DNA of 64,000 nt from Cristatella mucedo. Taxonomy: Eukaryota; Bryozoa; Phylactolaemata; Cristatellidae. Position numbers and translations under genes: made by a program. The stretch spans positions 4,144,501 to 4,208,500 of the forward strand of contig WPIO01000011.1 in NCBI GenBank assembly GCA_009760855.2, written 5' to 3'. The notes beneath the pieces are model-generated. The model had not been told where the DNA came from, made no database searches, and saw only the letters and a list, made by a program, of their open reading frames with translations. Position 1 is the first letter of the stretch, and every line of letters starts with the position of its first letter. Of this stretch, positions 46,290 to 55,149 are shown piece after piece.

Positions 46290-48795
46290 ATGCATGCGTG
46301 CGTGTGTGTGCATGCGTGCCCATGTATGTGTGGGATTATTTGCGTTAGTGCTTGAGTGAGTGAGTGAGTGAGAGCGTGCGTGAAGACAGAGAGAAAAGAA
46401 AAGGTGCTGGTACGATGCAAGCTTTCTTGTGTCAATCTAGATTTGTGTCTGCCAATTAATATTCTACAGTTTAACCAGCTGCGACACTGCTTTATTCGTG
46501 AAGATGGTTGGAAAAAGACTGCCAGCAAGTGTGGGAGACATTCATGGCTGCATCTTTTCTGCTGCACATAAATCATGTAGCCTATGCCTGGAGACAGATT
46601 TCTTACTTATGATCTCGACTTCCCAGTTGGTGTGTGACTGAGAGTTGGACATGTTCAGCCAGGCAGTGTGTGTCTTTGTGGCGAGACCAGTCTAAAGCCA
46701 CGCAACGCCTGTACAGACCTGATTGGATGCTAGCATCTCCTTGGATTTAAAAAAAAAACGTCACAAATGTATCATACTAGCACTTAATGCTCAGCATGCT
46801 GCATTTGTGAAGAAAGCTGCTCAAAAGAAGCAGGTGAAGTTCAGATTGCTGCCAAGCCTGCCTAAGCCTGACATAAAAAAATTATACTTCTTTAAATACA
46901 TATATATATATATATATATATATATCATCTTGCCATAAGAAATGCTAATTATGTAAAGCATTCCTCTCGTCAAGTTATGCATTAACCTCCAGAATGAATA
47001 TAATAATAATAATAATAATAATGCACTTGATAAAGCACCCTCAGAGAACTCAATCTCTTTCTAGGCACTTTACATTTGCTGCAAAGGGAAATGCAATTGA
47101 ATGGAGAGTAATATCAAGCTTGATAAACAAACAAAATGAATAACATGGTTGGGGGTGACATGCACAGGGTCAGCATGCAAATGTGGTTAGTGGCAGCATG
47201 CACAGTGTCACCAAGCATAAGCACATGAAGGACGAATCACAGGGACCCACTAAATGCCGTTCTAAATACGTGTGTTTTCAAGTTCTTTTTAAATGTGGTC
47301 AAGTCAGGGAATGTTCTGACACAAGTCGGGAGGGAGTTCCAGGCTTTGGGAGCATACGAACTAACTGCATGATCGCCAAAAGATTTGAGGTTTGTACAAG
47401 GTATTTGTAGACTGTTGGATTCCGAAAAGCGGGTGTACGATGCTTAGCCTGGTTGGGGAGTAGATCTGAGAGATAGGCTGGAGCCAAAGAATAAAGTGAC
47501 CTAAAAGTGAGCGACAAAACCTTGAAGTCAATCCGTTGCTTGACTGGTAGCCAGTGCAGGTCGGCCAGAAGTGGTCTAATGTGGCAACTGTGCCGTTCAC
47601 GACAGACAAGCCTAGCTGCGGAGTTTTCCACCAGCTGCGATCGCCTGATCGCACATGCTGGTAGGCCAGTAAGCAGTGAGTTGCAGAAGTCGAGACGGGA
47701 TGTCACGAATGCATGGACCAACTTGGACGTGGTATCCTTATCTAAACAAGCCCGAACTCGCCTTAATTATTCCTGTGTGCTTTGCATGCTTACCTGTGCA
47801 TGATTCAGCAAATGCTAATAGCTTGGGGTCATATTAAGATGAACGTGAGGCCTGCTGCGACCAAATTGAACTCGGAAGAATGGTGAGCTCCTGGGAAATT
47901 CGCTCAGCTCGAGCGCTTCCTGTGCTCAGGACTGCTTGCCTGCATCATATAGAACTTGACCCACAATTTGGGTCCTGAAGAGCAAATTACAAGGATTATT
48001 TTTTATGTTAATTAGAGGGCAGTAAGTTTAATGGTGTTTTTAACCGACGTATGATTTTTAGAGCAATCATCCTATCAAATTGAACGTATGCTAGCCCATT
48101 TAGTAACAACAGTCTTAATAACTTCAAGAAAACTACATAGTATAACCTGGATCACAGGTAGATGAGCACATTATGTGGGCAGCCTGTGAAGCTTTAAAGG
48201 TCTACGTGACTTCAGCAATTTCTAATAGCTGCTTAAAGTTAAAAAGTGAGTATATGTAAGGACCAGCTGGAGCTTGGTTTTAGGTTAGGATCTTGAAATT
48301 CTTGCAAGAGATCGCTCAACACGACTGGGCTAGCTGAGTGAATGAGGCTTAGTCATGGATATTCCATTCGTCATATTGCAGAATCCTTAGCCTCTTCTAG
48401 TAGGCAAGTTTCCTCTTTGCTGTTTATGCTTTGCTGCTGCACACCAGCTTACTAGTGATCGTCGGCTACTTGTCGTCGACGCCATTGACGTTGGCAAAGT
48501 AGGCGTGGAGTTAAAATCAACATGATTGTTTCTTCTGTAGCTCATTGGGAAGATGGGTCGTGTTCAGCAACTGGCCCCTAATGGCGACATCATTGTCGAG
48601 TACGAGCCGAAGCGACGATTCGCGTTTCATCCAGCTGCACTAAGAAAGGTATTAAAGAGCACGATTTTGTCAGCAGTGTTACTATTACTATGCATCACTA
48701 AACCCACTTTTGTTGCGTAAAATCTGACTTACCAGTGAAACGAAATTGTGTCAACCACTAATTCTATCTTTATTTTGCAGGTTGCCACTTCCTAG
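36640..48795 (+). CDS. Mind-bomb-like protein: MIB/HERC2-ZZ-MIB/HERC2-MIB repeat, no ankyrin or RING
   Basis: The coding sequence joins 36640-36847, 40447-40722, 41682-41882, 45289-45482, 48541-48648 and 48781-48795, which is 1002 nt or 333 residues. Domains in order: MIB/HERC2 (about 8-66, opening RVVRGPDWKW), ZZ zinc finger (C78, C81, C93, C96, C101, C104, H110, H114, all ligands present), second MIB/HERC2 (about 149-226, opening VVRGPDWKWG) and one MIB repeat (about 264-330). In mind bomb proteins this N-terminal module binds the tails of Notch ligands, and the C-terminal ankyrin and RING regions carry the ubiquitin ligase activity. Here the frame closes four codons after the repeat (VATS then stop). 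Inference: a binding-only protein, perhaps a competitor of full-length mind bomb, or a partial gene duplicate. Confidence 0.8.
36960..37190 (-). repeat. DNA related to the Tc1/mariner-like remnant
   Basis: TATGACACCAGGTGTACTGAAATT and GGGCATAGGGGCCACAAGCC correspond to TACGATGCCAGGTTTACCAAATT and GGGCATAGAGGCCACGAGC at 52.0-52.2 kb, in the same order and spacing. It is a second, more decayed 3' end. Confidence 0.45.
37488..37665 (+). mobile_element. SINE2, best copy
   Basis: tRNA-like head: A box TGGCTCACTAAATAAGGCGG, B box GGTTCGAATCC at 37553-37563. Between them is a perfect hairpin, CACGACCTCGG-CC-CCGAGGTCGTG, at 37529-37552. The body carries GTGGTGATAGCCGTAAAGGCTCTTCTGTC and ends GCTATACAAAAGAGGCTG. 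In intron 1 of the mind-bomb-like gene. Confidence 0.8.
37805..37950 (-). mobile_element. SINE1, reverse
   Basis: Reverse copy with TTTGTATAGTGCCCCAAGAG tail, GGGGCTCGAGCCC B box and CCTTAACCGCTGGACCA A box. In intron 1 of the mind-bomb-like gene. Confidence 0.75.
38120..38840 (+). mobile_element. LINE-A copy, 5'-truncated and decayed
   Basis: Readable as IAQIRTCLDK, LTDLLWLSFKQVIDFKV and SFDDHAFSSYPPKA, with many breaks, then a worn tail with ATT repeats. It lies in intron 1 of the mind-bomb-like gene. Confidence 0.7.
39043..39125 (+). repeat. (CT)n-rich microsatellite
   Basis: Interrupted CT repeat in intron 1 of the mind-bomb-like gene; the Ser/Leu-rich frames are artefacts. Confidence 0.9.
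39160..39250 (-). mobile_element. Short LINE-A tail remnant, reverse
   Basis: AACAAGAATAATGATAGTAATACGG followed by a worn reverse copy of the tail (TGCAGTGTCCTGTGAGATCT). Low similarity. Confidence 0.4.
39452..39980 (-). mobile_element. LINE-A 3' end, reverse
   Basis: AAT-rich start, reverse tail, 3' UTR with GACATGCACAGGGTCAGCATG-like blocks and the last 80 or so codons, ending at CAAAACCTTGAAAACG. In intron 1 of the mind-bomb-like gene. Confidence 0.75.
40447..40722 (+). CDS. Mind-bomb-like gene, exon 2 (ZZ zinc finger, start of second MIB/HERC2)
   Basis: Residues 70-161. The acceptor is tagttgcag and the donor GTACGT, phase 1 at both ends. GVRHAGISCSHC opens the ZZ finger, and the eight Cys/His ligands are all in place. 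A serine-rich linker (about 120-141) joins it to VVRGPDWKWGAQD, which is completed by exon 3. Confidence 0.87.
40780..40985 (+). repeat. CTG/CTC low-complexity tract
   Basis: Imperfect CTG, CTC and GCTCCT units starting about 60 bp after the exon 2 donor of the mind-bomb-like gene. Confidence 0.85.
41543..41600 (+). repeat. (CATA)n microsatellite
   Basis: ACATACAT units in intron 2 of the mind-bomb-like gene, 80 bp before exon 3. Confidence 0.9.
41682..41882 (+). CDS. Mind-bomb-like gene, exon 3 (second MIB/HERC2 domain)
   Basis: Residues 162-228. The acceptor is gctttcgctag. GGKGKEGTV and YRLGHDGKVDL are the domain's characteristic blocks, followed by YYPEHLPVLGK, the conserved end of the second MIB/HERC2 domain in mind bombs. 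The donor GTTAGG is weaker than the others. Phase 1 at both ends. Confidence 0.82.
42790..44236 (+). mobile_element. LINE-A copy with one frameshift, tail replaced by microsatellite
   Basis: Starts slightly further 5' than the 50.4-kb copy, with FQSGFRANHSTESALL. It carries DLSAAFDTIDH and YADDTQLYL. An extra base in ctgaaaatatgg near 43100 (ctaaaatatgg in the other copy) shifts the frame before PQGS. From 43123 the frame is open to 44040. The 3' end breaks at AAAGCGCCTA into CT then TA repeats. Confidence 0.83.
44237..44322 (+). repeat. (CT)n then (TA)n compound microsatellite
   Basis: Replaces the ATT tail of the LINE-A copy on its left and meets a reverse SINE1 tail on its right. Confidence 0.92.
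44323..44380 (-). mobile_element. SINE1 tail fragment, reverse
   Basis: AAGATTTGTATGGTTCCCTAAGAGAACTAAGTTTC..GGCGCTGGTAA is a reverse SINE1 tail. It shares the TA microsatellite with the LINE-A copy on its left. Confidence 0.45.
44381..45288. other. Mind-bomb-like intron 3, right part
   Basis: No element recognised. Confidence 0.45.
45289..45482 (+). CDS. Mind-bomb-like gene, exon 4 (linker and first half of MIB repeat)
   Basis: Residues 229-293. The acceptor ctttgtag completes a valine codon. A low-complexity Ser/Ala/Pro linker (about 240-260) precedes PGDEVVIELD and GHGGW, both typical of the repeat after the MZM module. The donor is GTGAGT, phase 0. The acceptor lacks a strong pyrimidine tract, so the first few residues are the least certain part. 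Confidence 0.72.
46045..46175 (-). mobile_element. SINE2-related head region, reverse, partly doubled
   Basis: CTGCAGGTCTCGAACCCACGATC B box, then GAAGAGCAAGCAC appears twice (46096 and 46139), as if the head were duplicated. In intron 4 of the mind-bomb-like gene. Confidence 0.5.
46175..46325 (+). repeat. (TG)n microsatellite
   Basis: Long TG repeat with GCATGCGTGC variants, intron 4 of the mind-bomb-like gene. Confidence 0.95.
46896..46925 (+). repeat. (TA)n microsatellite
   Basis: ATATAT repeat of about 30 bp. Confidence 0.92.
47001..47762 (-). mobile_element. LINE-A copy, reverse, last 140 codons open
   Basis: (AAT)n start, then on the reverse strand a frame (47721 to 47299) with SRLDFCNSLLTGLPACAIRR, HWLPVKQRIDFKVLSLTFRS and MLPKPG-type ends in another frame. 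One of the better preserved truncated copies. It lies in intron 4 of the mind-bomb-like gene. Confidence 0.8.
48541..48648 (+). CDS. Mind-bomb-like gene, exon 5 (second half of MIB repeat)
   Basis: Residues 294-329. The acceptor is cttctgtag. LIGKMGRVQQLAPNGDIIV continues WTLAMND of exon 4 without gap or overlap, and FAFHPAALRK closes the repeat. The donor GTATTA is weak. If it is not used, the frame runs 23 more codons to a TAA at 48718. Confidence 0.82.
48781..48795 (+). CDS. Mind-bomb-like gene, terminal exon
   Basis: A strong acceptor (atctttattttgcag) is followed by GTT GCC ACT TCC TAG. The valine is what mind-bomb repeats usually have after this point, which supports the splice, but the frame then stops. 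The 3' UTR would follow. A possible AATATA cleavage signal lies near 48968 with a GT-rich stretch after it. Confidence 0.55.
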   Translation, partial: VATS

Positions 48796-48799
48796 CTTG

Positions 48800-49273
48800 A
48801 AGTTGGATAGCTTAGTCTTTCGTGAGCTTTAATGGACACGACTGATTAGCGTAACTGTTGCCTCGGCAAACCAGCCATGTCTCGAGCCGTCAGCCTTAGC
48901 TTCGCCTTGGCACCCAAGGTCTATCCTCAGCATAGGGACAGCGCTGAAGTGAAGATTTTTTATAAGTAAATATAAACTTTCGATCGCCGGTGTCTGCTGT
49001 TGATGCATCTTTATTCATTTGCCTTGCAACCTACCATGGGAGGCCTAATTACGCTGAATATCGTCACCATCTACCTGTTTTTAGCTCCTTCCTGATAGGT
49101 TTGGGACAGCCTCTATATCTATTCAGTTAACAAGAAATGGCAAAAAACAAAGCTGCTGGATTTTTGCTGAGACCATACACAATTATCTCACTATTCTTCT
49201 TTTGAGTCTGTCCGCTGCCATTTTGGCGTTGTCACTTAATGATAGAGCGATTTATTGGATTTCACATCACTAG

Positions 49274-49274
<1 letters not shown>
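48800..49274. other. Probable 3' UTR of the mind-bomb-like gene, then intergenic
   Basis: AATATA near 48968 followed by a GT-rich stretch is a possible 3' end. Nothing else seen. Confidence 0.35.
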
Positions 49275-49308
<34 letters not shown>

Positions 49309-49365
49309 GTGTGTACAATGGTCGAAGAAAACCTAATCTCTTATTAGGCACTTAACATATGTAAA
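49275..49365 (-). mobile_element. SINE1/LINE-A tail fragment, reverse, with (AAT)n
   Basis: (AAT)n at 49275-49306, then GTGTGTACAATGGTCGAAGAAAACCTAATCTC..AGGCACTTAACATATG, a diverged reverse tail. Confidence 0.45.
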
Positions 49366-49909
49366 GGAAGCAGGATACCTAAACGGCATCTCAGTCACTA
49401 TGTTTAGGCAGGGTTGGGCAAATTTGAATTTAAAAAAACTGATCAGGAAATGACTTGTAGATGAGCTACAGAAATTCTGGAGAAAATGCAACCTTCTGAA
49501 ACCCTTTCATTGACCTTGGTAGTCTTAGCATCTTCATTTATTGGAAAATGACATGCGCCTGCCAGTCCATTTCTGCTATACGTTAGGACATTACTGTGAA
49601 TCATGACCAAATAGAGTTTCTTGTATGACTCTGTTTCATAAGACTTTCGAAGCTTTGGATTTCCAGGCATAGTTTAGCATGCTGCGTAAGTATAGATGCT
49701 AATATAGCATCAGTATAAATGCTCCAGCATGGGAGAGAATGTGGAATGATCTAGGAATTCTCCAGTATGTCAAGCGCCTCCTGTGGTGAAGCAGTAAGTT
49801 TTATTATGTGGCCACGCTAAGCTGTAGTCATCTGTCCTTGCCGGGCTGCTTTTTACCAGAGTTTTAATTATTAGATTGGAATGGAACTTACCATAATATT
49901 AATATGACA

Positions 49910-50112
49910 ATAACACACTTGATAAAGCACCCTCAGAGAACTCGATCTCTTTCTAGGTGTTTTACATTTGCTGCAAAGGAAACACGATCGGACGGTTAGT
50001 GGTAGCACACTCGATAAACAACAAGAATAACATGGTTAGGGGTGACATGCACAGGGTCAGCATGCAAGTGTAGTTAGTGGCAGCATGGACAGTTTCAACA
50101 ATCATAAGCACA
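49910..50112 (-). mobile_element. LINE-A 3' tail fragment, reverse
   Basis: Reverse tail (CACTTGATAAAGCACCCTCA) and 3' UTR, broken off at AATCATAAGCAC. It lies 300 bp left of the forward copy at 50420. Confidence 0.75.
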
Positions 50113-50419
50113 ATCGAGTTTGTTCTGTCTAAATCGAACTAATATAGACAAACTAGAACTCTAGACCTTACTCATAGTCAAGATCGATTTTCTTAGCATT
50201 CGAGCTTCTATATACTCCTGCACATATTTTGGCAAATTAAAACGATTCAGCTGAGTTTGGACAATAGCATGATTGAATAACTTACACCATCTTACTTCCC
50301 TCAAATTCCATCGTTTAGCCTCAAGCTAGCTGCTATTTTATAGTCGTCTGCTGCTGACTTCACTTAAGGTAGAAAGTAACCTGTACTTATAAAAAGCTGT
50401 GGGCACATGCTTGTCACAT

Positions 50420-51811
50420 GAGTGTCTCTGCTTGTTTTGCTCGATCTTTCGGCAGCTTTTGACACCATCGATCACAAAGTTCTTCTAGAGCACCTCTCAT
50501 CTCGCCTGGGCATCACTGGCACTGCTCTGCAGTGGTTCACGTCCTATCTCAGTGGGAGACTCCAGAGTATTGACGTGAATGGACAAAGATCATCTGAAGT
50601 ACCTCTAAAATATGGAGTACCTCAGGGCTCCGTGCTAGGTCCGGTTCTTTTCACGGTTTATACTCTGCCTCTTGCTGATGTGATTGCCAAGCACAATCTA
50701 GGCTTTCACTTCTATGCGGATGACGCTCAGTTGTACCTTTGCTTCGATCCCTCCCAGCCTTCGAGCACCTCAAATTCTCTCAACTCACTTGCTGCATGCA
50801 TTGATGACATCCGCACATAGATGGCAGCAAATTTTCTAAAACTAAACGATGACAAAACTAACTTACAAGTCATGGGCAAACCCAGCGTGATTCAGAAATT
50901 GGAAAGGCTGACGCTCAAAATTGGCTCGGCCAGCATATCTCCTGTCGAATCAGCTCGAAATCTAGGTGTCATATTCCAAAGCGACCTCTCGTTAGACGAC
51001 CATATCAGCTCCACGGTCAAAGCTGCCTATTTTCAGCTTCATAATATTGCTAAAATTCGGGCTTGTTTAGATAAGGATACCACGTCCAAGTTGGTCCATG
51101 CATTCGCGACATCTCGTCTCGACTTCTGCAACTCACTGCTCACTGGCTTACCAGCATGTGCGATCAGGCGATTGCAGCTGGTGCAAAACTCTGCAGCTAG
51201 GCTTGTCTGTCATGAGCGTCCCAGTTGCCACATTACTCCACTTCTGGCCGACCTGCACTGGCTACCAGTCAAGCAACGGATTGACTTCAAGGTTTTGTCG
51301 CTCACTTTTAGGTCCCTTCATTCTATGGCTCCAGCCTATCTCTCAGATATACTACCCCATCAGGCCAAGCATTGTACCACCCGCTCTTCGGAATCCAACA
51401 GTCTACAAATACGTCGTACAAACCTCAAATCCTTTGGAGACCGTGCATTTAGTTCGTATGCTCCCAAAGCTTGGAACTCCCTCCCGACCTGCGTCAGAAC
51501 ATCCCCTGATCTGACCACATTTAAAAGGAACTTAAAAACACCTATTTAGGACAGCATTTAGTGGGTCCCTGTGATTCGTCCTTCACGTGCTTATGCGTGC
51601 TGACACTGTGCATGCTGCCACTAACCACATTTGCATGCTGACCCTGTGCATGTCACCCCTAACCATGTTATTCATTTTGTTTGTTTTTCAAGCATGATTT
51701 TTACTTACCATTCAATTGCATTTCCCTTTGCAGCAAATGTGAAGCGCCTAGAAAGAGATTAAGTTCTCTGAGGGCGCTTTATCAAGTACATTATTATTAT
51801 TATTATTATAT
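50420..51811 (+). mobile_element. LINE-A copy, reverse transcriptase C-terminal half, one nonsense codon
   Basis: A non-LTR reverse transcriptase reads from LLVLLDLSAAFDTIDHKVLL through GVPQGSVLGPVLF and YADDAQLYL to the C-terminal SYAPKAWNSLP block, ending near 51549. One TAG at 50818-50820 replaces the TGG of related copies (RTWMAANFLKL) and is the only break. The YADD catalytic box is intact. The 3' UTR follows and ends in (ATT)n at 51790-51810. It is 5'-truncated, lacking the endonuclease. The motif style is that of the CR1/L2 group. Confidence 0.85.
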
Positions 51812-52009
51812 TAAATTTGAAAATTAGAGACCGTCAACATAAGAGTAGTTGCACAATGGTGAGGCCGCAATGACTCACCTGCCTGCCGACAGGGGCTTAG
51901 ACTGCCTCTCCCGGTTTCGAACCAACTCAATATGCACTCAGCGTCAAACAGAAATGTTGAAGTATGGTAGCCACTGCTGGGGATGTAAATTTATACTGGT
52001 AATAAGAGG

Positions 52010-52370
52010 GTTTTCTACGATGCCAGGTTTACCAAATTTTATCCACGGCATGAGAAATTAGTTATTTACGGTTCAAAAATAAACTCGGGCTGTCGGCATA
52101 TGTGTGCTTAGTGGTGCGACCTCATCCCTCCACGATTCTGTCAGGCCTCTCTTGGCTGGTCGGGCATAGAGGCCACGAGCTTCTGCATTGTCTATTCTGC
52201 TGCAGCACATTCCACAGAGCCTGAGTTTTACTGAAGAGGTTGGCTGCTGATGTATGCCGAAAAGCCTGCTTCAGCCGCCTGTCTATATCGTTCCATTGTC
52301 GTTCTGTCGTGTTCAAATCAGGCGACCAGCATGGTTACTGCATCAGTACTACACAAAAACTCGTCAAAAA
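52010..52370 (-). pseudogene. Tc1/mariner-like transposase remnant
   Basis: On the reverse strand WSPDLNTTERQWNDIDRRLK resembles the SPDLNPIE..W block around the last catalytic acid of Tc1/mariner transposases; KTQALWNVLQQ follows as in the C-terminal end of that family. Only the last 80 or so codons are visible and stops surround it. Confidence 0.55.
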
Positions 52371-52611
52371 TTCGTAAAATTCACTGGACTGGCTTTTGAC
52401 TGGCTGACCTTTGTGTAGCAGCTGTCCCTACTAATGCTTGCTCGCAAGCATGCAGTAATTGGCACGTTTTTTTTTAAGAAAGGTGATCCGGGTGAGCATA
52501 AGCAACCATAGACTTCTCAGAATTGTAGCTGTTGTCTCTCGGGGACCTTACCAGGAGTCAGTAGAACGAAATGTCGTCTGCTCAACTCATAAGTGCTGTA
52601 ACGACTGCAAT

Positions 52612-52642
52612 ACTCGATGTCATCAGGTCGATGACATCGAGT
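52612..52642 (+). repeat. Perfect 13-bp hairpin
   Basis: ACTCGATGTCATC, loop AGGTC, GATGACATCGAGT. Forty bases before a second perfect palindrome. Confidence 0.8.
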
Positions 52643-52681
52643 TATGATTAAAGTTGTGGAATGAAGCCCTCGAGGTCGAGT

Positions 52682-52708
52682 AATCTGATTTAGGGCCTAA
52701 ATCAGATT
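52682..52708 (+). repeat. Perfect 13-bp palindrome
   Basis: AATCTGATTTAGG, G, CCTAAATCAGATT. The single-base centre makes it a cruciform-type palindrome rather than a loop-forming RNA. Confidence 0.8.
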
Positions 52709-52987
52709 TCACGATCTCAGTTGGTTCATTCCGAGAACTGCAATTTGGTCATTTTAGCAGCTAACAAAAAATCCTTAGAGACCGAGCGATTATATTTAAC
52801 CCAAAAAGACGGGGCAGCCAGCAGAACTGCACCAGGCCTGCCTGGGCTCTATGGGGAAGTGACACAAGTCCATATTGAAAAGCCCATAAAGCCCCTGCTA
52901 GCAGGTCTTCCACTAGTGACGTGTACTAGCACTGGCGATTGCGAGTTCTCTTTGGGCCCATACTGAGCTCTGAGTCTACTGCCGTTT

Positions 52988-53062
52988 CACAGTTTAACAG
53001 ACTCTTATACGGTTTCACTCTTCAACTGAGTAGGAAAAAGAGTGCCTAGTAAGTGTGGGATA
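52988..53062 (+). pseudogene. Decayed relative of the exon-like block at 46.47 kb
   Basis: CACAGTTTAACAGACTCTTATACGG..AGGAAAAAGAGTGCCTAGTAAGTGTGGGA aligns with CACAGTTTAACCAGCTGCGACACTG..GGAAAAAGACTGCCAGCAAGTGTGGGA, with an internal TAG. Confidence 0.4.
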
Positions 53063-53314
53063 TCTAATTAGACATTGCTGCTACTATCGTAGGGATCCAT
53101 GTTAATCCAGAACAAATCTTTAAAAAAAGACATGCTTGTCACCAATGTTATTACTGCTAGGCTGCACCTGTTCACCAAACAAGGTCGTCCGATTGAGAAT
53201 ATTTCATCAGCCAGCGCAGATTGTCTGTAGCGGTCTGTTTTTTGTTTTATGTTTAGGAGCATCAATTTGCAAATATATAGTATGATTTTTGTTTCTGCAG
53301 ATGACTTGCCATGT

Positions 53315-53400
53315 GCCCTATAGCATATGTAAAGCACGTGCATAGAGATTAGGTTCTACTGTGGCAATATACAAATTATATATTTTTATTTGTACGTGTT
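53315..53400 (+). mobile_element. SINE1/LINE-A type tail fragment
   Basis: AGCATATGTAAAGCACGTGCATAGAGATTAGGTTCTACTG..ATACAAATTATAT matches the SINE1 3' part. No head is visible. Confidence 0.5.
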
Positions 53401-53453
53401 ATCTGAACTATGAAGCATTATTTGATGATACCATCATCAAAATTCCCTCAGTA

Positions 53454-53556
<103 letters not shown>

Positions 53557-53559
53557 CTC

Positions 53560-54267
53560 GCGCAGAAGAGCCGAGGCGGTCATCATTTCCGTTTATATCA
53601 TTTTCGCTAACATATGGTCATGCTGTCTGCTGCAGGAGCCGAATCCTGCCTTAAACCTGACGTGGGTTGGGAAGTGTGAGGGCCTTAATCTAAAGCCAAG
53701 ACCTGGGGACCAACCGTTATAGCATCTTCCTTCGTTTGGTGGATCCCTGTGGAGATTGGCCGTGAAGCTACAGCACTCTGAGGGCGGTCACTGCTAAAGC
53801 CTCTACAGCTTGTCTCGAAACTTTTAGCGCCTTCCTGGAAGTTCGGAAGCCACACACGAGGGGCTATCGCGTTTACTGGGAATGGCAGCAGGAAGTTTGT
53901 TAACGGGGGGCTTAAAATGGTGGCCTATACCCAGCTCAGCCATTCAGCTGCTTACACAGAGGCTTTAGCCTGCTAAGCTCTCTCGCTATGCTCTTGCATG
54001 GAGCAACCACTAAAATGAGAAGTCAGTCGGCCTCAGTCTTCTTGGCGTTTCCTATTAATAGATTTTGATTATGCATAAAAGATGACTAGTTTAACATAAC
54101 TCTAAACTTACTGACGGCAGGTTGACCAGCTAACTGTAGTTAGAAGCACAATTCTTGAAAACTCCTGCAGATCTGTTGTTCACTCCATGTCAAGCTTGAT
54201 TCGTTAGCTTCCGACATTGCATTAGTGCGATAAATAACGAGCTGTCTAGAAAGCTATATGCACTGTA
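53560..54267. other. No recognisable feature
   Basis: Moderately GC-rich, no open frame of note. Confidence 0.45.
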
Positions 54268-55012
54268 TAATAATAATAATAATAATAATAATGCACTTGA
54301 TAAAGCACCCTCAGAGATCTCAATCTCTTTCTAGGCGCTTTACATTTTCCGCAAAGGAAACACGATCGAATGGTTAGTGGTAGCATGCTCAATACACAAC
54401 ACGAATAACATACATGGTTTAGGGGTGACATGCACAGTGTTGGCAAGTATAAGCAGATAAAGATCGAATCGCAGAGACCTACGAAATGCTGTGATGAATA
54501 GGTGCGTTTTTAGTTTGTTTATAAATGTAGTCAAGTCAGGGAATGTCTTGACGCCAATCGGAAGTGAGTTCCATGCTTTGGGATCATACGAACCAAAGGC
54601 ACGGTCTCCAAACGATTTGAGGTTTTTCCGAGGGATAGCTAAACATTTAGATTCCGAAAAAGCGTGTGGTACATTGCTTACCCTGGTGGGGCAGAAGATC
54701 TGACAGATAGGCTGGAGCCATAGAATGAAGAGGCCTAAAAGTGAGCGACAAAACCTTGAAGTCGTTCCGTTACTTGACTGGGAGCCAGTGCAAGACGACG
54801 TGAAGTGGTGTAATATGACAACTGCGACGCTCAAGACAGACAAGCCTAGCTGCGGAGTTTTGCACCAGCTGTAAGCGCCTGAGTTCACTGGCCGGCAGAC
54901 CAGCCAGCAGTGAGTTACAGAAGTCAAGGCGAGATGTCCTAAATGCATGGAACAACTTAGATGTGGTATCCCGGTCTGAACGAGCCCGAACTTGAGCAAT
55001 GTTATGTAGCCA
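54268..55012 (-). mobile_element. LINE-A copy, reverse
   Basis: (AAT)n at 54268-54291, then reverse 3' UTR and C-terminal coding part, with SRLDFCNSLLAGLPASELRR and VLHWLPVK readable near 54770-54955. Several frameshifts. Confidence 0.78.
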
Positions 55013-55149
55013 TATAATTGCCTGTACTTTATATATTTTACAGTTGGCTTGTCAGACACGATCATCATGAGAGAAAGGGTAGCTCACGATTAAGCTAATG
55101 ACTCATCGACCAGCCTTGCCGTCATACCCATACGTATTATTCCTCCGTA

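Larger units (their letters stand above)
45757..46576 (+). other. Exon-like pair of unknown identity inside mind-bomb-like intron 4
   Basis: A strong acceptor (ccttctttctcag) precedes an open block with VAEMLSDKTCNYPRVGTF ending QCSF before GTAAGT at 45846. A second acceptor (tattctacag) precedes FNQLRHCFIREDGWKKTASK ending at TAA 46574. The two join in phase 0. The protein is not recognised; six cysteines in about 67 residues. It could be an independent small gene, an alternative end of the host gene (exon 3 also ends phase 1) or a relic. A decayed relative of the second block lies at 52990-53060. Confidence 0.3.
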
